A DNA stretch of 64,000 nt, taken from Larix kaempferi. Its lineage: Eukaryota > Streptophyta > Pinopsida > Pinales > Pinaceae. A program made the translations under genes and the position numbers. Location of the stretch: positions 3,718,501 through 3,782,500 of the forward strand of contig BSBM01000461.1 in NCBI GenBank assembly GCA_027924585.1. Reading direction: 5' to 3'. This document shows positions 57,419-64,000 of the stretch, one piece after another. The first letter of the stretch is position 1; every line of letters starts with the position of its first letter. Under the pieces are notes generated by a model. The model searched no databases, was not told the DNA's origin, and saw only the letters and a list, made by a program, of their open reading frames with translations.

Positions 57419-59116
57419 ATGTCGTGTGTATGGATACCTATTCCCTCTGTTTTCACTTTCCCATTCATTTCGCGACCAAGCCCAGAAAGTGCTGGAGAAA
57501 CCATGTCTCCTCTGAATCGTTTTGAGATCTCAGGGTTTAAGCTTATTGAATCCAACCAGGAAGCTGCCAAGAGATTTGAGAAAATGGGATGGACACATTT
57601 CTTTCGAAGCTTTGATGGTCACCATGCGGAGATTACTAAGATGTTTGCAATGAGTTTTGAAGATGACAGGGTGCGAATTGGGGGTTTCGAATTTGTTATC
57701 AATGAAGACAAAATTGCTGAAGCCACGAAACTTCCCCAAGTGGGAGAACGCTGGTTTAAGGGCACTATGGTTAACAAGAAGGAGTGTTTGGCTTTGTTAA
57801 TGCCTTTACCAGATAAAACGAAGCTGAGGATAGGCGTACCTGTAAAATTTCTAAAGCCCGAATGGAGAGTTTACTATGAAATCTTAGTAAGGTACGTAAC
57901 CTGTTGTGGACGCTATTCCCATTTGCACTTGTATCATTTACGGTTGTTGTTAGCAGTAAAGGGTTGTAAACTTAATTTTCCCTTCTATCTTTGGCAAAGC
58001 CTTAAGAAAATGTCACAGTCTGTAAGGAATTTCAATAACCTTGACAATAGTCTGTGTCATCATGGATTGATAAAAAATTTACTGCAATTCCAATTATCTG
58101 CAAAAGGTCTGTCTTGGGATAAATTTCGAGTTGATTGTCAATTGGGGCCAACACAGTATTGGCCTAATCTATCTCCTCGAACTCGTAGAAGACGAAAAGT
58201 CATAAATCCTGAGGTTAATAGCTCAGAGGTTAAGGAACCAGAGGTCGTAAACATGCCCATAGATGATGAGATAAATGAAGATGCTGATAGGGTTTCAGTT
58301 CCTTGCGATTCTAGGGAAATATTAGATAAACCCGAACCTGGTAAGAATGATGGCAACCCTGCAAAACCAAAAGAAGGATTAGCCGAAGGGGAAATTGATA
58401 AACCTGATAAATGTGATAAAGATTTTATGCATAAGTTGAACCATTTAACTCAGGTTTGTGGTGACAAGGAAGGGTTGAATTTTGAAAAATTATCGTTTTC
58501 GCGTAGAGTCACTAGAAGCATGCATAATCTCCATTCGATTCCAGGATATAGGTCTGATCAACAGACTTCCAAATCTACAGCTACTGAACCTACCGTTGTA
58601 AATATTGAGGATGATATTCCGATGTCTGTCCCTAACACAATGGATGTAGGGAATTCTGCTACTGCGCAGGGAAGTGATGTGCAATCAGGTGAGGTCGAGG
58701 GCAATCAACCAAAAATAAACGTTAACACTGTAGAACTTGAACCATTACACAATCAGCATTGTGACAGTCCTCGTTCTCCTCATGTAACTAGAGAAGACGA
58801 AACTCTGCAACAGGTATTAGGAAATATTTATCAAGATAAAATCACAGAGCTCAGAGGAAAGCGTAAACAGTGTCTATTAAGTACAGCCTTATTGGAAGAA
58901 GAAAACAAAACTTTCAGGAAAGAATTGCTAGAATGGATTGACAGGTGGAAAAAGGCCAACATGAAGAAGCATCAACTCAAGAAATCCAAGAAATCAATAT
59001 TAAATACGAATCAGCTGTTATTGGAACGAATTGAAAAACAAAATGTTAAAATTATCAGGTTGAAGGCTAAATTAGCCGAAGCTAGAAGAGTAGTCGCTCT
59101 TCATAATGAGGCTTAA
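57419..59116 (+). CDS. Element B LTR-encoded accessory protein, intact 565-residue copy
   Basis: The longest unbroken frame that starts and ends within the window and is not gag or pol. ATG 57419; a second Met (57503, MSPLNRFEISGFKL) is a likely alternative start, since the first 28 residues look like ordinary untranslated sequence. Residues 29-240 look like a folded helical domain: KRFEKMGWTHFFRSFDGHHA, FAMSFEDDRVRIGGFEFVIN, EATKLPQVGERWFKG, LKPEWRVYYEILVRYVTCCG, YHLRLLLAVKGCKLNFPFYL. The pattern recalls plant transposon-associated domains, but I cannot name it. Residues 260-440 are acidic and disordered (EVNSSEVKEPEVV). The C-terminus, 450-565, is Lys/Leu-rich and coiled-coil-like (SILNTNQLLLERIEKQN, IIRLKAKLAEARRVV). 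No signal peptide or membrane segment. Being in U3 of the 3' LTR, it lies near the 3' end of the element's RNA. Confidence 0.75.
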   Translation: MSCVWIPIPSVFTFPFISRPSPESAGETMSPLNRFEISGFKLIESNQEAAKRFEKMGWTHFFRSFDGHHAEITKMFAMSFEDDRVRIGGFEFVINEDKIAEATKLPQVGERWFKGTMVNKKECLALLMPLPDKTKLRIGVPVKFLKPEWRVYYEILVRYVTCCGRYSHLHLYHLRLLLAVKGCKLNFPFYLWQSLKKMSQSVRNFNNLDNSLCHHGLIKNLLQFQLSAKGLSWDKFRVDCQLGPTQYWPNLSPRTRRRRKVINPEVNSSEVKEPEVVNMPIDDEINEDADRVSVPCDSREILDKPEPGKNDGNPAKPKEGLAEGEIDKPDKCDKDFMHKLNHLTQVCGDKEGLNFEKLSFSRRVTRSMHNLHSIPGYRSDQQTSKSTATEPTVVNIEDDIPMSVPNTMDVGNSATAQGSDVQSGEVEGNQPKINVNTVELEPLHNQHCDSPRSPHVTREDETLQQVLGNIYQDKITELRGKRKQCLLSTALLEEENKTFRKELLEWIDRWKKANMKKHQLKKSKKSILNTNQLLLERIEKQNVKIIRLKAKLAEARRVVALHNEA

Positions 59117-59687
59117 TAGTTTTCTCTTCTCTTATGTCACAGTATAACAGGTAATGGTTATTTCGATTTTGCATGCCTGTAAAATCGGAGATTTAACAGG
59201 CATGCATTTATAATTTTTAAGTATTTCTGTTAACTGTGTTAAATTGATTTTAATATAATGCATTGATTGAATTTAGTGCAGGAAATTCTATCACCTCCTT
59301 CTTCCAAGAATACAGGACGTGGTTGATGTGATGGCATGGAGATGTAGCTGATTTGTTACAAGCTGGAGTTTTGTGAATGGGCAAGAACTTTCTGAGATAC
59401 CTCGACTCAGGCCAGTCGATTTTTATTTTTAGTAGTAGGTGTAATTAGATGCCCTTTTGGTTAAATAGTTCCTATAATGTTGCATGCAACATTTATAGCA
59501 AAACTGACTCTCAGTAGTATATAAATGGAGATTTTTGATGAACTGAGGGGATGGAGTGTGGAAGAAAACTTGTTGAAATATATTTTGTTACTAGTACTAC
59601 ATCAAACTTGAAGCTGAAGCTTTCATGTGGATGATACTTGATATCTGCAACTGATACTGTGACTGGTATTCATTTTTGGATTTATAA

Positions 59688-59705
59688 ATATATATATATA
59701 TATAT
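59688..59705 (+). repeat. (TA)n microsatellite in B 3' LTR
   Basis: Shorter allele of the 48304 run. Confidence 0.9.
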
Positions 59706-60311
59706 TTCAGTTTGTTGTCTTCTGTTTATACGTGAACTCTGTGTGTTGTGACACATTGATGTTTAAATATTTTTCTCACTTTATCATCTCAAGTTAGTTG
59801 TTGAATAAATATTTCATTATGGTTTTGTTTATTAGTGTGTTCACTATAAACATCAGTTTTAATGATATACTTTTCTGTTTATTTAAAATTCCATTTGTAT
59901 GTTAACGGTGAATTTTAAATGAGCATTATTTCAAATTCAAATGACTGTCTTGATAGTTAATTATTAATCAGTTTTGGAAGTGGAATTTGACTGTGTATGT
60001 AGAGGTTAAATCTCATTTCTATTATTACATAGCAGAATTACTTTCGTTATGATTTAAATATGTTTATTTAGAGCATACTTCAGTTTTCTGTTATTGATTA
60101 ATAATTAATATAGTTTCAAATTTGCTCTCAGTTGAGATAGAGTTAAATAGGTTAGATTTTGCTAGTTTTAAGGTTTCCTTAAGAGACAAACGCTGGTAGC
60201 AGGACCATAACCTACGAGGTCTTTTTAATCCAAACACACCGGACGCTGCTTTAAGCCGATTGTGTGGACAAAACCTCCTTATTGGCTCTGATTCATAAAA
60301 TCAGGCCAACA

Positions 60312-60600
60312 GGTCCTAAATGTACGGTGGAGGATTAAGTCATCCTCGGACGTGGTCCTAAATGAATGGTTGAGGATTAAGTCATCCTTGGATGCTGTCC
60401 TAAATGTACGGTAAGGATTGGATCATCCTTGGACTTTGGTCCTGTAAACTGAGTCGTAGACATGTGGTCTCCGAGAACATGATAGGACTGGATCGTCCCT
60501 GGACTTCGATTCAAAAGGTACATGATAGGACTGGAACGTCCCTGGACTTTGGTTCAAAAGGTACATGACTGGTTTGCATCATCCTTGGACATAGAGAACT
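60312..60600 (+). repeat. C2 tandem repeat, about 42-bp unit (GGTCCTAAATG-type)
   Basis: Units begin 'ggtcctaaatgtacgg', 'ggtcctaaatgaatgg', 'gtcctaaatgtacgg' and end 'catcctyggac'. Later units change to 'aaaggtacatgataggactg...cctggactt'. It belongs to the 3' noncoding part of C2 and begins exactly at the element B boundary. Confidence 0.85.
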
Positions 60601-60604
60601 GGAT

Positions 60605-60975
60605 TGATCGTGTGATGATGATGCTGATGATCGTATGATGACGATGCTGATGATCGTATGATGACGATGCTGATGATCGTGTGATGACGATGCTGATGAT
60701 CGTGTGATGACGATGCTGATGATCATGTGATGACGATGTTGATCGTGATGCTGATGATCGTGTGATGACGATGTTGATCGTGATGCTGATGATCGTATGA
60801 TGACGATGCTGATGATCGTGTGATGACGATGCTGATGATCGTGTGATGACGATGTTGATGATCATGTGATGACGATGTTGATCGTGATGCTGATGATCGT
60901 GTGATGACGATGTTGATCGTGATGCTGATGATCGTGTGATGACGATGCTGTTGATCGTGTGTTGACGATGTTGAT
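60605..60975 (+). repeat. C2 minisatellite, 23-bp unit (GATGATCGTGTGATGACGATGCT)
   Basis: About 12 units of the 23-base repeat (called in shortened form GATGATCGTGTGATGACGAT), some with an extra 12-base 'ttgatcgtgatg' insert that forms a higher-order unit. Because 23 is not a multiple of three and the unit has no minus-strand stop, it yields long His/Ser/Ile-rich minus-strand frames (60554-60991) that are not genes. Confidence 0.95.
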
Positions 60976-61146
60976 GATTGAGTACTATCAACTCTGATGA
61001 TGTTGATGTTCCAGTATTGAAGATGTTCCAATAACTGGTTGAGTTACTGATGATGTTGAGAAAGCTTCCAATGATTTATAGATGTATCATGTATGATGTT
61101 GATGACTCCTTGCTCGTGCAGATGCTGTTATAATATCCTTCTCGTT
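60976..61146 (+). other. C2 3' noncoding sequence
   Basis: Short unique stretch with degenerate 'gatgatgttgatg' phrases between minisatellite and PPT; no gene. Confidence 0.6.
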
Positions 61147-61155
61147 AAGGGGGAG
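61147..61155 (+). other. C2 polypurine tract
   Basis: AAGGGGGAG directly before the TGTTGAG start of the 3' LTR. Confidence 0.9.
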
Positions 61156-61720
61156 TGTTGAGATATTGTAACTTCAAAGAATATTATAATTGTACTTTAT
61201 TATTCCGGAGATGTTTATTCCTCCGTCAAAATGTGGTAACTTGGGTTATTAGACTTCCCTAGTGGAGGTCGGCCCTTTATGTGTTATGTGGGTCAAAGGG
61301 TTATTAGACCACCCTAGAGGGGTCGGCCCAGTCAGTTGTAGTGGGGTATTTAACCCATTGGTTAAATACGATCCTACGTGTACTTGTGTAAAAGATGTGT
61401 CAGAGTAGTGTATAAATAGAGGAGGTGTGTTCCTCATTTGACACACACACACTCACTTGAGGATAGCACATTTGTGGAGAAGAGGTCTGCTATTGAGGAG
61501 GAGGAGATCATGTCTCAGGGTTTCATCTTTGTATATTGCTGGTCATCTATATTGAGGAAGCTTTGTTGGGTTTTCTACCCCATGAGGGTTTCCCAGGATA
61601 AATCTCTGTCTCTTGTGTTTATGCTATGCTTGTTGTTTCTTCAGTGATCTTGTATATGCTATTATTGTGAAATGGAATGTAATGCTGCTATTTTCTGTCT
61701 TAGCATATTAAATCTTAACA
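61156..61720 (+). repeat. C2 3' LTR (565 bp)
   Basis: Direct copy of 42716-43280 with about nine substitutions (roughly 1.6%). Followed by target duplication CAAAT. Confidence 0.96.
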
Positions 61721-63772
61721 CAAATAACACTGGTGCTCCCCAAGGAGACACACTTGTCCTTATATAATTCTTGTCCATTAATTCCTGTAGTTACATCTTT
61801 AATTCTACTAATTTTGGTGTGCTCATTCTATAAGGATATTTGGAAACTAGGGATGCCCCTGGAACAAGATTGATAGTAAAATAAATGTCTCTTTTTGGTG
61901 GCGGTTTGGACACTTCATCTAGAAACACATCTTTGAACTCTTGCAACAATTGGGAGTATTCTATTCTTGGGCCTTTGCTCTCTAAGGAATCTGATATATG
62001 GGCTGCATATAATTGACAACCTTTCTTGTAAAAATTTATTAACTATAAGGATGAAATCTTCCTTACCGAAACTTGCTTGGGAATTCCTTTTACCAATTTC
62101 ATCCTTCTCTCTTCATCAATACATTCAAGAACCTTTTCATAACAATGTACCTTGTATCTATGCTTTTCCAACCAATTCATACCAATAAGAGAATCATAAG
62201 ATCCTAATGGTAGGAAATTCAAATTTACTTTTATTAAGAGTCCATTCAACTCTATGGGGCACTCCATAACTACCTCACTCACTTTTATTTTTGTTCAGGT
62301 GGCTAATTGAACTAACCACGACTTATAATGCTTCCTTTTTCCAAGGGAACAACTTTCAACCACTTTTGGAGAAAAGTAACTATGAGTAGATCCTGTATCA
62401 ATCAAAACAAAAATAGATTGCTTAGAAATATTGCCTTCAACTTCCACTACTACTGATTGGTGGTCTGCCTGATGATTATCCAACGCTGCATAAATTTTGG
62501 GAATTGCTCTGGCCATGTCTTCCAGTATAACTGTTGCTTCGAAGTTATGCAAGCCTCGAGGGTTCTCTCTCCAATGTGGACAATATTTAAGCAGGTGGTT
62601 TTCTCCACACCCCCAATACTGAAGTGGTCCTTTTAGCCCTTTTTCTGATGCTACTGCTGGCATAATCCCACTTCATGCTTGCTAACCTTGTTGGAAATTC
62701 CTTGGCTGATTTTCAAAGGGAGGCTTAAATCCACTTCTCCTTTGGTCAAATATCCCTTTTGGATTTCCCTTCCATACTGGATGAACCTATGATTTTCCCT
62801 TACTCTGATCATAGCAATGCATCGCCATCCTAATGGCTTCATCAAGAGTTGGTAGATTAACAAACTCGATCCTATCTCTGAAATTTTGGGGCAGACTTCC
62901 AAGGAAGCATTGTATTTTTACTCTTTCATATTTGATGTAATCCACATACCTCAACAATTCCAAACAATTATGGACATATTCTTCCATAGATTTTTGTCCC
63001 AACTTTGGTTCATTGAAATCCTTCCTCTTGTTATCATAATACCTCGGAGATAAGTATTTCTCCTTGAAATATTTTTTAAATCGCTCCCAGCTGATCTTTA
63101 TTTTCTTGATTCCTTTCACTTGCATGAGTTGCTCCCACCAAATTGAATCCTAACCATTTAGGTTGTAAATAACACTTATAGCCTTCTCATTTCCTGTGTA
63201 ATCATGAATTCTAAAATACTTCTTCATCCCAAGAAGCCATGCTTCCACTTCTTGACCGACCTTATTTTCTCAATAAAATATGGAAGGCCTTGTCTTTTTA
63301 AATTATCCTTGTGGAATCCTTTTAGAATCCTTTATTCTTTCAAATATGTTGGAAGTACACCTTGGAATGATTTGGGAACTGACCTACTAGAGGAAGATCT
63401 TGGTGAAGATGTCTCACGTTTCCTTCTCAAGGAAAAACTTCTTGGACTTGTAGTCCTCTCTCTATTGCAACTTCTAGAGTGACTCTCTGCACTTCTTCTT
63501 TCTTGACCAACATTGCTTCGAATAGATCCAAGATGAGCTCTCTGTTGAATATTAGTGAGGTTTTGAAGGATAGAAACATTAATATGGTTCTTCTCTTCTT
63601 GAGCTTTGATCAATCTCTCTTTGAAACTTCTCATTGTTTCAACCAAATTTTGAGAAGTGATCTGCTCCCTTCTCCCATTTGAATCTATATCAACATTGTC
63701 CTCTAGCATATTTTCTCCTAGGACATCCTCATCATGCTCATAGGGGTCATGTGCATCATTCATGGTTACCAT
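61721..63772 (-). pseudogene. G2 gag, protease and N-terminal RT
   Basis: Minus strand from ATG 63772 (MVTMNDAHDPYEHDEDVLGE), an Arg/Ser-rich N-terminal part (ends 63332), capsid pieces (ISWERFKKYFKEKYLSPRYY, MEEYVHNCLELLRYVDYIKY, NLPTLDEAIRMAM) and a zinc knuckle with the first Cys changed to Tyr (YWGCGENHLLKYC, near 62600). Protease: FVLIDTGSTHSYFS near 62390 (active site kept) and LGSYDSLIGMNWLEKH. Then the RT lead-in, [35 protein letters not shown], up to the C2 insertion at 61725. Stops and shifts at 63332, 62787, 62651, 62295 and 62043. The same chromovirus as the 40834-42715 piece. Confidence 0.85.
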
Positions 63773-64000
63773 TTTCTCTTGAAAATTCTTTCCCTTTGCT
63801 TGTTGCCATTCATTGCAACTTTTCTAAGCTTATCAATTGAAAACACTATGCATCATAGAGATATTTATTAGACATATTAGAAATGCATGAAATATCCTAT
63901 AAAACGTTATGATTCAGTAAAATTAGTCTCATGCAATAATCCACAGGATTCTTAGGTCATCTTCTCCTTTTGTAATACCCCTAGAACCTTAATTAAATTT
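63773..64000 (-). other. G2 leader; possible LTR edge at 63974
   Basis: AT-rich sequence before gag. 'TGTAATACCCC' at 63974 looks like an LTR terminus in plus-strand reading, but no PBS of the usual kind lies beside it and it does not match the left end of the 12693 LTR. Only 27 bases remain, so it cannot be resolved. Confidence 0.4.

Larger units (their letters stand above)
45838..60311 (+). mobile_element. Element B: Tat-like Ty3/gypsy element with a gene inside its LTR
   Basis: Two copies of a 3.1-kb terminal sequence (45838-48941 and 57222-60311, about 1% different by eye) flank a 7.4-8.3 kb interior with gag, protease, archaeal-type RNase H, RT, degenerate native RNase H and integrase in one frame. 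The right end is ...GCCAACA (60311). The only matching start, TGTTGGC, is at 56364, so the full LTR is probably 56364-60311 and the left LTR has lost about 858 bp. The right flank is GGTCC; no left counterpart survives. It lies inside C2. Confidence 0.85.
56364..60311 (+). repeat. Element B 3' LTR (about 3.9 kb if the start is at TGTTGGC)
   Basis: The end GCCAACA at 60311 has a perfect 7-base inverted partner, TGTTGGC, at 56364. From 57222 on it matches the 5' LTR; 56364-57221 has no counterpart because the 5' LTR is truncated. The start is therefore inferred, not proven. Contains the intact accessory frame, a TATA box (59518) and a TA run. Confidence 0.65.
42716..61720 (+). mobile_element. 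Element C2: non-autonomous copia-type element, host of element B
   Basis: LTRs 42716-43280 and 61156-61720 (both 565 bp, about nine differences seen), TGTTGAGATATTG...TCTTAACA ends, target duplication CAAAT (42711-42715 and 61721-61725), PBS after the left LTR and PPT before the right. Apart from the nested element B, the interior (43293-45837 and 60312-61146) is tandem-repeat-rich and has no gag or pol. LTR motifs shared with C1 suggest mobilisation by C1-type proteins. The insertion is in the RT of G2. By LTR divergence it is younger than A, D and C1. Confidence 0.93.
12693..64000 (-). mobile_element. G2: old Tekay-like chromovirus split by three nested insertions (5' end not resolved)
   Basis: Four pieces on the minus strand make one Ty3/gypsy element: 61721-64000 (leader, gag, protease, start of RT), 40834-42715 (RT, RNase H, integrase), 33597-33830 (integrase C-part) and 12693-14805 (integrase end, chromodomain-like tail, PPT, 3' LTR). 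The pieces are separated by C2, C1 and A, each with a perfect 5-bp target duplication. The reading frame is continuous across all three junctions when one duplication copy is removed (for example ...PVLF then VKKKDG... at the C2 site). Own sequence in the window is about 6.5 kb. Many stops and frame changes show it is the oldest layer. Confidence 0.9.

Noticed and set aside
57222-60311. Reading 45838/57222 as the true start of the B LTR
   Set aside because: That point has no TG start, no inverted match to the CCAACA end and no adjacent PPT; TGTTGGC at 56364 fits the end better, although it is not proven.
60554-61031. Long minus-strand open frames rich in His, Ser, Ile and Arg
   Set aside because: They are translations of the 23-bp minisatellite, which cycles through all frames without minus-strand stops. 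No start context or family resemblance.

Overview
The window is plant nuclear DNA from a large, repeat-rich genome. A gymnosperm, probably a conifer, is my best guess, judging from the retroelement families, long LTRs and multi-level nesting; the species is not determined. About 90% of it is LTR retrotransposon. The only recognisable host gene is a dead F-box/kelch copy at 6151-7205. I saw no tRNA, rRNA, CRISPR or bacterial-type feature.

Layout. (1) 1-4734, minus: Ty3/gypsy chromovirus 'G1' with its 5' LTR (2968-4734), PBS, a gutted gag and a fully open protease-RT-RNase H-integrase frame that runs off the left edge. (2) 4735-12692: low-copy DNA with the kelch pseudogene, a block of diverged direct and inverted repeats (8688-11322) and a MITE-like element (11673-12140). 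(3) 12693 to the right edge, minus: one old chromovirus 'G2', split by three insertions. These are element A (14811-33596, TSD ATTCT), copia C1 (33831-40833, minus, TSD ATACA) and copia-type C2 (42716-61720, TSD CAAAT). A contains chromovirus D (24749-31653, TSD GCACC). C2 contains the large Tat-like element B (45838-60311). Removing the insertions and one TSD copy each rejoins the G2 reading frame at all three sites.

How the parts work. Each autonomous family encodes gag (capsid), protease, reverse transcriptase, RNase H and integrase, used to copy its own RNA and insert the cDNA. C2 has LTRs, PBS and PPT but no coding capacity of its own, so it probably used proteins from a C1-like copia. 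Nearly all inactivating changes are TAG or TGA codons explained by C-to-T change at CAG or CGA, consistent with decay of methylated, silenced DNA.

Most notable. Element B encodes a 565-residue protein inside its LTR, upstream of the TATA box (U3). The 3' LTR copy is uninterrupted; the 5' LTR copy has one stop. Element A carries a similarly built but apparently unrelated accessory protein between integrase and its 3' LTR. Both have a globular N-terminus and a coiled-coil C-terminus. Element B also has an archaeal-type RNase H placed before the reverse transcriptase, while its native RNase H has lost its catalytic residues.
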